Below are positions 1 to 12,950 of a DNA stretch of 64,000 bases, one piece after another. Both the position numbers and the translations under genes were made by a program. The DNA is taken from NCBI GenBank assembly GCA_000697475.1, contig JNEU01001087.1:31277-95276 (forward strand). The letters are read 5' to 3'. Source of the stretch: Lichtheimia corymbifera B2541 (taxonomy: Eukaryota > Mucoromycota > Mucoromycetes > Mucorales > Lichtheimiaceae). Each line of letters begins with the position of its first letter. The stretch's first letter is position 1. The notes under the pieces are model-generated. The model had not been told where the DNA came from, did not search any database, and saw nothing but the letters and a program-made list of their open reading frames with translations.

Positions 1-649
1 TGACAATTTGACAGTTTGCTCTAGGATGGTGGATGTTCATTGACACTCTAAGCTTTTCGTTCACACTGTCCGAACGCAAGGTGCTATTTGGTGTTGAAGA
101 CTGGGTTCCTGGTATTATCACGACGTTAGGCATGATTGTGTGAGTCATGATTATGCGGTTTACCGGTATACGATTACTTATAGCATGATATTTAGTGTCT
201 GTCTGATAGACAAAAGTTCTCTTCGAGATTCATGGGGCGAATCAGGATCTTGGCAAGCTCGCTTATGTTTATTTTTGGTACCATTCTTCACTATGTGACA
301 TCCTCAAGGACAGTAAACTAAATCGATACCGATATTGTAGGGATTTGCTATGATGGCAGGTGGTTTAGCAGGCGCGGTTGTAAGTTGCTCTCACACATAA
401 GACATGATACAAAGAACCTGTTGGATTGATATGTTCTTTTGCAGAGTGTTCTGGTGGTAAAGTACATCATGCACGATCTCGACTCTGCCGACTGTTACCC
501 TGGTATCGGCATTGTAGTGCAATGCGGACTTCTTATGCTCAGGTATTTGCTTTGTTTGGTGCATAAAAGATGCCACTGACATCGATTTTCGTTGTAGCAC
601 TGCCATTCTTTGGATATCACAGACAGAAGAACCATCTTTTCGCATCTAA
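1..649 (+). CDS. VPS68: Vps68 / TMEM50-family membrane protein (5' truncated)
   Basis: The start lies outside the window. Exon fragments read WWMFIDTLSFSFTLSERK, then ARLCLFLVPFF, then MMAGGLAGAV spliced to SVLVVKYIMH, and a last exon TAILWISQTEEPSFRI ending in TAA. Introns have GTAAGT-type donors. The order (tryptophan-rich helix, W-x-ARL helix, GG-AG helix, final TAILWISQ helix) is that of the four-helix UPF0220/TMEM50 family. In yeast Vps68 partners Vps55 in late-endosome-to-vacuole sorting. The last exon boundary (AG at about 598) keeps the frame. Family assignment is firm; the sorting role is inferred from yeast. Confidence 0.85.
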
Positions 650-791
650 GTTTAGGAACGGGAATTAAATCATACTATTTCCATATATCTTTCCAGAAAA
701 TTTAAATCATATGAATATTAATATGAGCCTGGTATCTTTATGTGACGAGGAGTGGTTTACTAATCATTACTTTACATTACGATATTACATA

Positions 792-2543
792 TTACATAAT
801 ATGACATTCTCTATTATGAGCTCCCATGCGCATTAGCTGCTCTTCGGTATATGCACGACCTGTCATAGCTTGAATATCTTCCATGGCCTGCTCACGTTCA
901 TTATCTTTCTTTTTTTGCTTGATTTCTCTTGGAAAGTACAGCTTCAAGAAGTTCTGCATCGGAATATCCAAGTTTAAAGAGCTTGCATGTTTGACGGCAG
1001 TGGGGTGTCGGCATAGCGGGCAACTATCCATTTTCTTTTTCTGGGCTTTGATTAAGCAGCGTACACAGAATACGTGACCACATGCTAGACGTATGGGTCT
1101 CCATGCCACTGACATACATACAGGACACACTATGCACATAAAATGAGCAAGATGTTGGAGCACAAATGTAGGATAAACTCACGATAATCATCAGGTTGTG
1201 GTATGATTGTTGTCAGTTTTCCCAAGATGGATGCACAGAGGATATCTGCTAACTTGGTATTAAAAAATCGACTTTGTTGTATAAAGCTTGGAAAGCTTGT
1301 GCTAGCACTAAAGAAAATGCATATCAGTAAGATATAGTACATCATAAGCTTTTCTCCCTACTTACTTTAGACCACTGCGCTTGTCATGCTTTTTCAAAAT
1401 CTTGGTTACTGCCGTTTGATTCAAAAGCTGATAATGCTTCATGGTGATTAATTCTGTATTGAGTGCAATAAACTGCTCAAAAGATTCTCTGGAAGCTTTA
1501 CTCTTGAATTTGCGCAAAAGATTGAGTTCCCCGAGTTGTTGTGTGAACCATTCCATCTGCGCTTTGGATTTGTGAGCCGAATGTATCGATCTGTCGGATT
1601 CAACTCTGCCTTTGAAGATCTGTGCATCCATATAAAGACTGAAAATAGCACGCCATGCGTACATATCGGTCACGTGATTTGGCGCCGTCTATAGATACAG
1701 ATACATGGATTAGTTCGGGGAGTATACTTCTGTATTTGAACACGCTTACCAATTTGGCCATGCGCCTCTCCAATTCGTTTACATCTTGTTTAAATCTTTG
1801 TGAAGTCATATCCTGAAGAACTGCCGCTTGCTGTAACTCGGTCATCAATGTCGCAAAGAATTCATCATCGTGTTCCAATTCAATAACGAGACTACGCATA
1901 TCCTTGTTCTCCTGTCCTCTTTCCAACTTGTTGCTGATTTCAACCTCTCCATCAGTTGTAATATCGCTTATTCGATCTGTTTCTTCTTTGCTGGATAGTG
2001 TCATGTCCATCAATTCTCGGAATAATTCCGCTGCTGCACTTTGTCGGCGCTGCATGGTATCACTTGTTAAGATACGTTCATCTTTTTTGCTGAGCGTGAA
2101 GAAATCCGTGTCGTTCTCTGTGCGTTTGTATTGAAGCTTAGGCCTTGATGCATTGCAAGCATTGTTGTCGCTTTCATTTTCTTCCTTGCTTATGATCTTT
2201 TCCAAAAGCTCTTCCACATGGGATTGATTCGGGTCGTAAATGAACTCAATGCAGGGATGTACATTAGGAGCTTCACCTATTAAATCGTTAAGAGACTATA
2301 CAAATGACCCAGTACGAGTGCTTATTTACCAGTGAAATAATATCTTATCTTTGGACCATTGTCATTGTTGGCTGAATTGTTGCCGAGACATTCTCGTAAA
2401 AAAGAAGCAGACAGTCCACGACGCTCAATTTCGACTGCGACCTTTGCAATGAGCTTCTTGAGTGCTTTATACTGAATGAGATATGGTCGCCACTCGGAGG
2501 GAATGTCCTCAGCTTCACTTTCTAACTGTTTCCCAAACTTCAT
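792..2543 (-). CDS. SPX-RING E3 ubiquitin ligase-like protein
   Basis: The N-terminus MKFGKQLESEAEDIPSEWRP is a classic SPX start, followed by the Lys-rich helix YKALKKLIAKV, which in this family binds inositol pyrophosphates. Central exons supply an acidic linker and the rest of the SPX helices. The C-terminus holds a C3HC4 RING: CPVCMSVAWRP, CGHVFCVRC and CPLCRHP, then a basic tail ending RECHIM. At least four introns interrupt the gene; the first, after FTG, restores frame into GEAPNVHPCIEFIYDP. SPX-RING proteins act as phosphate-sensing ubiquitin ligases (plant NLA is the best known). The substrate here is unknown. Start chosen because the SPX domain begins at this Met. Confidence 0.88.
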
Positions 2544-2698
2544 TGAAAGAAGAGATAATTCATGGTTTTATCATCCCCGCTACATATTGACATTTTTGGA
2601 AGAGAAAAGAACCCTGCAGATTGCCATGCAACTGTAACACAAACTTGAATGTCTAGCTACGCTACTGCTACTGTAAAACGACATCGGATGCCATTTCA

Positions 2699-5438
2699 CT
2701 ACCATACAAGACATTTATCTTCAGGATTCATAGGCCTTCCAACCGGACATGAGAATGCTTTTGAAAATTCTTTAGAATTCATCAGCGGACCATTCACGCG
2801 CCAACGACTAGGGGCATGGCTACTTGTCGATAGCTAAATGGGCAACATTATTAGTCACATGAACATCTCTTGATAAAGAATAGTATAGATACCTCGTGCA
2901 AATCACTCTGTGTCGTACTCTTACTGCATTGCATCCGAGCAAAGCTAATAAAAAACAATTGTTCCCGAGACCAAGCGTCTAATCCTGGTGGAAGATCATT
3001 TTGTCCGACACGACGTTTCCATGCAAGATAAGCGTGCAACAAGCCTCCATTATCTGCGATATTCTGCTTCAAAGTTTGTTCACCATCCACATGGTAGATA
3101 TCTCCATTTTCTCCTTCGATGGTAAACTTGGAATATTGCTGAATAAAACATTTGGTCTTATTTTCGAAAGCTGTTGTCGTTGAATCGCTCCATTCTCTTC
3201 CATTAAACGCATGCAGAATTTCTCGGCCCACCATCGCTCCAAGTTGACCATAGTTCAAAAATTCAGGGAGCTGTACATTGAAAAAAGGCATACGAAGAAT
3301 CGATGCAGGAACTTGAAGCTGCCATACGATATCAATAAGATTGACTTTCACTTCTTCATTATCCAATTATACGTTACCTTGTTTTGTAAAGGATCATACA
3401 AAGCTTCAGTGTGCTGGGGTGATATATCCCATGCATTGGGATCCACACTAGATGATAAGCGCCCCATGGTCTGTTTTACATGCCATTTGTTGACACTTTT
3501 GATGCTCTCAAAGAAGTTATCCTTATTGACGATAGCATCGGCATAATATTCGGCGAGTGAAATAGCGGATCGGGTGTCAGGATGCGATTTCGGGTATCCC
3601 ACTTGGTGATTGATATGTGACATCTAAAACAACTTCCAGATGAGAATGGCATTGATTCCTTAGAATCATAAGCATACCTGGTATTGGAATTTTTGCTTAT
3701 CTTCACCATGTATCCAATCCAAGGATTGTATACGTTCAGAGAGAGTATGACCAATACTTGTTAATAGTTCACCCGCCTGTTGTTCTGCAACATCATCCAA
3801 TATGTGTCTTACAAGGTAACGACCCAGTAGAAAACCAAAAGGATGATCAGCGTAAGCTAAACAAGTCTGCCACCTCGGTGGTTTGGCACGTACTTCAACA
3901 CCGTACAATTTAGCATCCAACTTACGGCGAGGTGCTATAAATTCTTCTCCAAGGGTATCCAAATATTTCCAAAGAACCCGCCAAATCAAATATAACTGCA
4001 GTGTACGTGTGTTGGTGCCTTGTACAATTCGATCTGACAAGTCAATGACAAACGTTGATGATGGGATCAATATATCTTGAGGAATGGGCGTGCCACGCGG
4101 TAATAAAGCTTCAATAATGATCGACCAGTCAATGTTTGGAGCTGCTTTCTGTAGCTGATCTGGGGACCATCGTTCCATGTTCTGATGATACGTCGTTGCT
4201 AGCTCCTTTTCAAAGTTGATAATTCGTCGTGCAGTAGCTACTGGGCTCCATGTTTTCCATCCAAACTCGTTTGCGTCGTCTTTGCTGAACACTGTGCTCA
4301 AGATCTCCTCTACAACTTCACTGTAGACATTCATAATATCTGAATCTTTATAATATGCATGCGATGGAAGACCGAGTTCCCCCTGCCATATAGAAAGGCT
4401 TGGACGTGAACTATCTTGGGGATCGACACCCACATGGAATGCGAATAGTGGCCAAACATTATGTTGAGTAAGATAAATCAACGCATGACTGAGACCATGA
4501 ACAAAAGGAGGAGGAGAAGAGCTCATTGCATAATAGTATTTGAGTGGTAAGTAATCTCTGATTGTTCGAAACATGTCGTAAAGAGGCGTAATATCATATC
4601 GTTCGATTGTTTCTTCATCCATGCAGGCATGTTGAAAATCCCGTAACTTTTGAAATAGTTGTTCATCAAGGATACGGTCTGGAGGTGGCAACAAAGACGA
4701 TAGGGGAGGAGTAGCATGACTGTCATTGAATGGATGATTGAGAATCTCGTTGAGCAGTTGCTTGGTTCTCTCGTTTGCCACGCTTTGCACGCTCGTTTTA
4801 GCCATGTCCTCGCGTAAGACACGATCGTTAATCCAGTTACTGCCTAAAATAGGTCATGAATAACAATGGCGCGGATATATAACTTTGATATTTACATGCA
4901 TATGCATAAAAGTCGTCACATGGATTCATATTCAAGTTCACATCCTGCAGTTATCGTGAGAATCGTCACTTGGAAACCGTAGCTTATATTACTCACTTGA
5001 AGAATATGTGCAGATGCCAAAATGCAGCTTGGTTCCAGGCAGTAATGCTATCAAATTGTGTAGAATATAAGCATCTACGCTATATGTCATCATCTGTCGT
5101 AGTATAAATAATACCTCGTCCTTATCAGGTGGTGGTATCGGGGTGGGTTCAGTAGTTGGTGACGGAACAGGTGATGGTAAACTATCCCCAAAGCTGCTGC
5201 GTGCGTACAGCCCGATGAAGATACAAAGGAAAATAAGCAATATCGAGCTGACGAAGAACATTAACTTCTCCAATGAAGTGAATTGCCCAGGTTGTAGATA
5301 GAGTGGATATCGATAAACGCCGCTGCCGTAATCAGTATTCGACACCGCTTCATCAGCACTATTGCGTGAGACATTGTCGGCTTCGTCAATTCTGTTTCGC
5401 GATAATAACGGAGCGCGTGGGTCATCAGTTAACGCCAT
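2699..5438 (-). CDS. M13 (neprilysin-like) type II membrane protein, probably catalytically dead
   Basis: A cytosolic N-terminus of about 65 residues precedes one membrane segment ([20 protein letters not shown]), a Pro-rich stalk, the [12 protein letters not shown] start of the M13 ectodomain and a C-terminus [13 protein letters not shown]...EDKCLVW, the usual M13 ending with its terminal Cys-x-x-Trp. Length is roughly 800 aa, normal for the family. Key residues are lost. The HExxH zinc helix reads GREILHAF (CGA Arg for the first His). The third ligand segment reads KQNIADNGG (CAG Gln for Glu). The substrate-binding Asn-Ala-Tyr segment reads EALYDP. Two of three zinc ligands are therefore missing, while the fold and reading frame are intact, so this is probably a pseudoprotease rather than a pseudogene. 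Exons were joined by eye. Confidence 0.88.
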
Positions 5439-7649
5439 GGAGAGAATGGATAGAAGCGCTCTGACAGCTCAGGAGTATCTTTCGCCATTTTAGTCGTTGT
5501 CGGTGGCTCAACTCTTCATTCCTTCCCATTCATATACCCCGTTTTGTTATCATGAGATCAACACCGAATGGTTGTGCTCATTCATAATTCAATGACCCAT
5601 AGATCACGTGATTCATCGTATAAAAATACTAGCGCGATTAGCATCAATATTGGAAATTGCTGGGGGATATCGGCTAGCGTCCGGGGGTCGGAAGCATTTA
5701 TGCATTGTACGATGCTTATCGATTAAGGTGCCAATAACGACTTTCAAAGTTCCTTTTTGAAACGAACACCCGGACAAACTTTGAACAATGTATCACTTCT
5801 CTCCACTTGAGCTTAACAAGAAATTTGATTGATGTCATTATTTGATGATGATGATTGAAAAAATGTATAAGGGGAGATTGCAATGAGATAATTGAGAAAT
5901 TATACATGTGGGGTTGCAAAGGATAAAAACAATTAGGCACTCTTAAAGTGCATAAGCGCATTTGCTGATAACAGGGGTGTGCTTCCTGTCCAAGGTTGTC
6001 GGCGTATTGATCGTTGTATGACCATAAGACTAATCAATGCAACAAGGGCCTTTAACTGGTTGCATGGGCGCAATATTGCCTGATAGGCTGGCTAATAGCT
6101 ATTTGATTGTTGAATCCAAAGCAGTAATATACGATATATCATACTTTGTATTGCTTGCCTAAGCGTTCAGCTTCCTCAATGAAACGCGTATACGACACTT
6201 ACTTCAGTTCTTCCGCATTTTTTGTGGGCTTTGGGCCATTGCTTTAACCTACCGCAACGAAAAGCGAAAGTTCTATGCGAGTATTAAGTTCTTTTGTTTA
6301 AACGTTTAGAGAAGAAATTTTACTTATCAGCAGCACCAGCTTTGCATATGCATCTCGGGAGCTAGCAAAATAAAAAAAATATGATATGTGCTTCATCAAG
6401 ATACATGATCAGCCTTTACCTTCATAAAGGAGCTAGGTATCACAATGACCGCAACGACAATAAAAGTAGGATAACAGCGAGCCGCTAGAGATCTTCACAA
6501 ATTCTATATTAATCGGTCGCTCACGAAGCAATGTCATCTAACATGATACTCACCAAGGCGTTAGCAACCAAGGAGTAGTATATGGAGGAGAGGAAAGAGC
6601 CGTGTGGAAGTTTGATAATAGGACAACATCCTCGTTGATATGTGCATGGTGAACGTATGTAGGTATTTCTGTGACTATCAAAACGATGAAAGAGTGATAA
6701 AATGTTTATTAGGAATGGAGCGTTGGAGTTTTTGAATGTCGATGCATATAGGTCACAGTCTGCAATAAGCAAGCTGACAATATCCATCATCAAATAATGT
6801 CATTAACTGGCCATCACAAATCGCTTGCTGTGCTCAGATTCCATAAAACAAGACGTTATTCAAGGACGTATGTATCAGTGTTCTTTCAGAATGGAGTGGG
6901 AGTGTAAATGGTATCTTCATGTCAACATAGTGCGCACGGGACACGGCCACTACAACCCAATATGAGGTATAGGATAATGTATTTGCAGTTTCCAAATGCC
7001 TGCTCTGTTTGCTGTGCATATTTTCAATGATGATAATGCATACCTGGAATTTGATGACAAAGATCCAAGGGGTGATCTCCACTCGTTGGGAAAAGGAACA
7101 AGTGCAGGTTTGAGGAAAAATCCTTTAGCACCAAATACAAATTCGATTTGAGTTGACTAGTACCGTTGGTTATCATTTTTGGCTCTACGCATGATATGTT
7201 ATTGCCCCATCTATTGCCACTGAAAACAGCCATTTCTCCACCCATCTTTTTCTTTACTGCGTGTTCCTTTATCGCTACAGTCAGTGGGAGTGGGTCTTGG
7301 GAAATCTCGGGTAACAATGCGATTCCAAGTGGTAGCACAATTTTAAGTTTCAGAACGTGCCGATCCATCCACCTGATTTCATGTGACCTAAAGATGTAGC
7401 GGTAGCCTGTACAACAACCCATTTACTCGTACCATTGCGACACGGTTATACGGGATATATAAACAAGGTTCTGTAGGGAAAATGCTCTTTCCAATAGACC
7501 ATGGATTGTGGGTTTTTATTATAACGTTAAGGAAAGGCCAATCGTGATTGTTAGGCGCGTGAGTCATACCCGGCTAACCCCGAAACACAAAAAGACCTCC
7601 ACAGGTTAGTTCCTGGTTGTGTCTCTTTCCCTTTTTGTTCCACATTACC
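5439..7649. other. 2.2 kb without a clear gene
   Basis: No recognisable gene. The left end is the 5' flank of the M13 gene; the right end is the ODC promoter. A minus-strand frame at 7024-7422 (132 codons, possible donor GTATGC at its end) has somewhat coding-like composition but no recognisable motif, and no convincing partner exon follows. No tRNA or long repeat was seen. Confidence 0.4.
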
Positions 7650-8927
7650 ATGTCTTCCACTGAGACAGCACAGAAGCGTGAGTCGCTATAGAGTTATCAT
7701 TAAAGTGATTCCAGTGTCCTTATTACGCGTTCATTAGCTTTGCCTTTCCACTTTCAATTCTTGGCTGGTGCCATTGCTGGCATTTCCGAGATTCTGACTA
7801 TGTACCCGTTGGACGGTAAGAAACAACATGGTAGGTTATATAGGTCGACTTATTGATACATGATCGCAGTTGTCAAGACTCGTGCCCAGCTTAGCACTTC
7901 AGGAAACACGGGCATTCTTCAAAGCTTGAAAGATATTGTGAAAAAGGAAGGGTAAGGGCATAGTTGAGTAAGTCAACGCAATAGAAGATAACGTTATCTC
8001 TTAAAAAAAGTCCCGCGACTCTGTACCGCGGTATTGCTGCCCCTATTCTCGTGGAAGCACCCAAGCGTGCCACCAAATTTGCCGCTAATGAACAATACAC
8101 CGCTTTGTACAAGAAGCTCTTTGGTATGGAGAAGGTTACCCAACCCCTTGCCATTGCTACTGGTGTCAGTGCAGGTGTGACCGAAGCTGTTCTTATTGTT
8201 CCCTTTGAATTGGTCAAGATTCGTATGCAGGATAAAGCCAACGTAAGTGTAATGGGCTATGAGAAAAAAATGGCGTAAAACTAAGTAATGAAGGGTAGGC
8301 TGCCAAATACAGCGGTACTGCAGATGCACTTCGCAAGATTTTGAAGCAGGAAGGTCCTTTGGCATTGTACAATGGTTTGGAAGCAACAATTTGGCGCCAT
8401 GCAGCATGGAATGGTGGTTATTTTGGTGTCATCTTTGGTGTTAAGGAGTGGTTACCTAAGGCAAAGGTAAGCGCTATTAATTATTGGTATTACAACGTCA
8501 ATCTTACATTTAATACTTTTTAGAACAAGAATGAGCAACTCGTCAACAACTTCATTGCTGGTACTATCGGCGGTACCTTTGGCACTATGTTGAATACCCC
8601 TATGGATGTTGTCAAGACCAGAATTCAGGGCTATACTGGCCAAGGTCCCAAAAAGTACAACTGGACATTGCCATCAATTGCTCTAGTCGCAAAGGAAGAA
8701 GGGTATGTTGGATGAGTGAGAAATGAAGATAAGGGTATTAAACCAAATTATAGATTTGGTGCGTTGTACCGTGGCTTTACAGCTAAAGTACTTCGTCTTG
8801 GTCCTGGGTAAGTGATGGTATTCGCCATTAATGCACAGACCCTATTTAACACTCGAATCATAGTGGTGGTATCCTTCTGGTTGTCTTTGAAACAGTATCG
8901 GGTTTCATGCGCAAGCACTTTATGTAG
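7650..8927 (+). CDS. ODC: Mitochondrial 2-oxodicarboxylate carrier (ODC type)
   Basis: Inner-membrane carrier of the MCF/SLC25 family, exchanging C5-C7 oxodicarboxylates such as 2-oxoadipate and 2-oxoglutarate; it links lysine and glutamate metabolism to the matrix. Three repeats each show PxD/E-x-x-K/R: MYPLD|VVKTR, VPFELVKIR and TPMDVVKTR. The ODC-specific stretch EAPKRATKFAANEQY, then GLEATIWRHAAWNGGYFG and LRLGPGGGILLVVFE, aligns closely with yeast Odc1/2. Seven or so small exons; the first encodes only MSSTETAQK. The stop lies 31 bp from the convergent stop of the RhoGEF gene. Confidence 0.93.
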
Positions 8928-8957
8928 AGTCTTAGAAATATTATATACACAGGATGA

Positions 8958-11927
8958 TTATTGAGCAAAAAGGCTGTATATACGAACAATGTGATCTTCA
9001 TGGTGAAGAATGCTAACGTGAATGATTGGTCGTTGCAAATCGCCGTCGTATGAAGTGTGAACACATTTAATATGGTTACCGGCTAAGACTTGAACCGTTT
9101 TCCCCTGTATATCATAAATCAATCCTGTACACAGCATATGTGAATGTAATAAGACTTACTGTTTCCATATGTCGGATCTCGATCACTGAAGGCGAAAACC
9201 CAATCAAATACGGAGAGATGATCACTAGTTTTTGCAGTCGTGCATCAAAGTCAACCTTGTGCTGGATCGAAACGGGGTTCGTATTATCATAAAAGCAAAT
9301 ATTCCAAGCCGTATGTAGGTCATATGCATATCCTGAATCACGTGAGAATGGTACAAATCCTATCACGTTGCTAGGAAAGGTTGTGACCTTCTTCCATTCA
9401 CAACGTCCGTTGTGGATTCGTCCAATACCAAGGCTAGGTGACTGTAAAAACACCGCATCGTATGCAACTTGAATATGGTATGTATCGCGAGACTCCAATC
9501 GATATTCCTTTGCTTTACGGAACCATTCCCCCTTATACTGCATGATGACCAAGAGAGTGCATGATCTTTTTTGTATTAGATAACAAAGGACACGCGTGTT
9601 GTAGATAGTGCCAACTGCAAATGATATGACAGATGATCGATGAATGTAGCCCCATCGGTGATGTGAACCTGCCAGAGATACTTGTTGGATATCATATGCC
9701 ATTAATGCAGAGCGCTTTGTGCGCACCACCAGAGCTGTATTATCCAAAATGGCCAGTTGTCTACAGTCTTCTTGGGCAACTGCCAGCTGAAATTCATGTG
9801 ATACGCCATCACGAGGGCCAATCCATATACCATACTGCGTCCCAAGGGCGAGCATAGATGAGCCATCCGAAAGATCTACGTGACTGTTTGCTTCAGCTAG
9901 AGCTGGTGAATGTGTCATTTCAGTTGGTCATACCGAAAGGCAGAGTGCACCATATCCGACCACAGCCAGTGGGAAACATTGCACCACCTCCAACTACCAT
10001 AGAGGACTGGCGATTGCTGGACCCAGTAGCCACCTCACATAACGGATTCAATGAAATAGGGCCGCTGCTAATTTGCATGTCTTGTATAGCTTTACATAGT
10101 AGTTCACGCCATTCTTCCCTTTCTTCGATGGTAGAGCAAGCAAGGTAAAATGAACAATCACCGAGTCCAAGATGGGAAAGTGCGAGCATACGGTACCTGG
10201 GTCCTGCTCGAGAGGAAGTTGTATTGGGTAATGTGCGCCGTGTTACAATATGTTGCTTGTTATCTGATGGTGATGTCTTGGAATGCCGCAAACTGTTCCG
10301 AAGGCGGCGAAATCGCGCACGAATGTAAAGACCGGTAACGGTTTGATCTTGTGATGACGATGATATCACTGGTGCTGCTGTGACAGTACCTCCATAGATA
10401 CGTGGTAGATTCAGCCGTAACATATGTAATGGTATAGGGTGTCCTGCCACTATAAATTCCTCATGCTTACCCGAGAACCGAGGTCGTGTGACCACCACGA
10501 GATGTGTAAATAGAAAAACACGACATGGTACCATTGTCCAAGAATGTAGAGAGCGTGCTAGCATTAAATCCCCTTCATGCAATAATGATGCGTGTTCAGG
10601 GAGAATTTGCTCAAGTGTGATTGGAATATGATTTGGGATCAAGAGTGTAGACGCGATTCGTAGGCGTTGTGTTTCTATCTCGGCTTGACGGGTCGATTCA
10701 TTCATGCGTTCCAAAATATCGCCGAGTTCTGCCAATGCAGCTCCCAGAGCAAGCTGATCAGCTTCATCTGTAGTGTACTTGAGTAATGCCTCAATAAGCA
10801 ACTTGTATTTTCCCAGGCGAAGCGTTGGCAATGTCAAATAGTGCCGTAGTCCTAATCGTCGAGTATTTGTATGTGTATTTTGTTGTTCCAAAAATGTCCC
10901 AAAACGTGGGCTCCTGTTTGCTTCCACTGTGGCGACAAATGTTGCTTTCATGTGGTTGGCTGCGTATGTCACGTAGGGATCCATCAAACGAGAAACATGA
11001 TTCCAAATGACAATCCCGATCGGTCCAACGTATAAACCGTTAATAGGATCTTGCTGCTCTAATAATTCTTTATAGCCCCTGGAGTGCAAATGGTGAATCG
11101 CTTCATAATTGCCGAATACGATATCATGGAATTTTTGACGTCGGGTTTCCTCAATGACCGCTGATGAATCAAGCAACGGTTGTGCATACACTTTGGAAAT
11201 GATTTCTAGGTCATGACAGTATTGCTTCTCCGATACCACTATTTCTTCAATGGCATTCTGGCGTTTGTGCTCTTCAGGTGGTAAAGCGCTCGTATCCTTG
11301 AAGAAATGTTTCTATTAGTACCGAACTTTTCAATTGTGCCCATTAAGATTTACCGAATTGCTATATGTTTCATGGTTAAAAAAATGCAGATTGTCGCCTT
11401 TGTTTGGGCAAGATGGTGCGTAACACAGTTGATGTTGTGGGCTACAATGCGGAGAGTAGCAAGTGGCTAGTGGCACAAATACGCCTTGAATGGCAGACGA
11501 AGGATTGCTGTTCACTCGATAAAGTCGTTCTTCCCGATAGAGATCAAGACACTTGTTGTCAACAAGTGAAAGTATAATATGTTCGATTGCTGTGCTGTTA
11601 TCGGCCATACTGGTATTACGTTCGGCTACTATGTCACGAATGACATCCTGATATCATATAGTAATCCTAATAAGTTACTACTCTTGATTTCTTTTCTCTG
11701 GGGAAGGGCAACGGTAGTACATACCAATAGTCCATCCCTTGATATTGTTGGAGAGCTTAATAACATTGTTATCCGAGCCCACAGCGATGATAGTAAAGCA
11801 TTATGTATCAGCTCATCCTTTTTGTAGTAGCACGCGATGTCGCTGCTCTTAAGAATGTCATTTCCTCAAAGTTACTTAGTGGAGGGGTCAAGTAAGACAA
11901 TCATGTACTTACAGATGCGTCTGACAT
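8958..11927 (-). CDS. Rho guanine nucleotide exchange factor (DH-PH-CNH, Rom/Rgf type)
   Basis: Probable activator of Rho1-type GTPase in the cell wall integrity pathway. Order from the N-terminus: a short leader MSDAS spliced to SSDIACYYKKDELIH; a degenerate DEP-like region ending REERLYRVNS; the DH domain beginning VVSEKQYCHDLEII, with QPLL and the helix LRHYLTLPTLRLGKYKLLIE (conserved DH segment); a PH domain with two insertions rich in Ser/Thr; and a C-terminal CNH (citron homology) domain running to IVRIYSLFAQ. About 880 aa, shorter than the 1100-1400 aa of yeast Rom2, mainly because the N-terminal tail is short. The start was chosen at an ATG followed by a GTAAGT donor; an upstream exon cannot be excluded. 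Confidence 0.85.
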
Positions 11928-12670
11928 GCCCAGTATAAGAAAGAAAAGAAAGAGAAAAAAAAAACAAGTGCTAAAACTTGAGAAAGATATACCACATGTG
12001 ATATGGGATAAACAAGCGTCATGTGTCTTGCTTCAAAAAGGAAATATCCTTACTATGTTTTCTATACTATGCAGCATGTAATACAATGAAAACACGAATG
12101 ATAACACACCACTCCATGTTACGAGTCCTAGAGCCTGACATATGGATACAACTTGCAGCTTGGGTTTGAGATATCAATTTCTCATGCCTCGAGTGATCTG
12201 GAAACAAGGCTCACGTTGCAGACGTCACAATATCCTCATTAGATAGAAACGTTTATAGTTCAAAAATTCTCCAAGCGAAGGAATGGACCTACGGCATGTA
12301 CTCTACCACTGGAGTAAGCAATAGATTCTTCTACTATAGTAGTGACCCTTAAAGTGATAGCTTTCAACGCTTCGTTGAAGGCTTGAATGGATTGTTTATA
12401 ACAAAATGCATCATGCCCGTCTACCAAACGTTTGTATAGCACTAGTCAGTGGTTTGCTGTTGCAGTATGCTGGTACCAAACGTACATTGAATACGACTAC
12501 CAGCTTGGCAACAGTTTTTGTGTGCGGATACGCTCGAGGTGGCATGACTGGGTCTGGTTGTGGAGGGTTGCCAGATGCAGTCCAGTCACATTGGAGATGA
12601 AAAATAGGCTTGTTGTCTGCTTTAGCGTATTTAATTCTTCCTTCACCCCCAAAAAAAACACACATACAAA
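11928..12670. other. Divergent promoter region between RhoGEF and Tom6-like gene
   Basis: About 740 bp between two divergent starts. No coding feature is supported. Several AT-rich tracts occur, including an A-run near 11955. A minus-strand frame at 12260-12442 has no recognisable motif. Confidence 0.4.
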
Positions 12671-12844
12671 ATGGACCGTCGATTGCAGCAACCCGAAGAC
12701 GAGCCTACTTTCGGCCAAGCACTTAAAGCTCAATTGTTCGCTCCTGAGGTTCGACAGGGAAATCTCAACATCGCTTTGTCATTGACGGTGTTCGCTGGTG
12801 CCGTTGTCTTCTTGCGCAACTTTGGTGATTTGTTGGCTGTCTAA
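12671..12844 (+). CDS. Small single-helix protein, candidate Tom6-like subunit
   Basis: An uninterrupted 57-codon frame starting ATGGACCGT, preceded by an A/C-rich leader typical of fungal start contexts. A soluble N-terminal half (DRRLQQPEDEPTFGQALKAQ) is followed by FAPEVRQGNLNIALSLTVFA and GAVVFLRNFGDLL, a single C-terminal helix. The pattern R-x-N-hydrophobic-F-A-G-V-x-x-x-R-N-x-x-D resembles animal TOMM6, and tail-anchored length and topology fit small TOM subunits. The resemblance is short, so the TOM assignment is an inference; another small mitochondrial or ER tail-anchored protein remains possible. It is too short for most gene finders. Confidence 0.55.
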   Translation: MDRRLQQPEDEPTFGQALKAQLFAPEVRQGNLNIALSLTVFAGAVVFLRNFGDLLAV

Positions 12845-12950
12845 AAGTAATTGACGACGACGTTTTCACTGTACTTTCGAAAGCTTACAGTGTGCGATAT
12901 GTTTAGGTATATATATTTATGTATTAGAAGCGTCTTTTGAGCAAACTATA

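Noticed and set aside
6521..7422. Possible minus-strand gene from several adjacent frames
   Set aside because: The frames cannot be joined by consistent splice sites and no family is recognised.
9858..10338. Two plus-strand frames of 60-96 codons
   Set aside because: Antisense shadows of the RhoGEF DH-PH exons.
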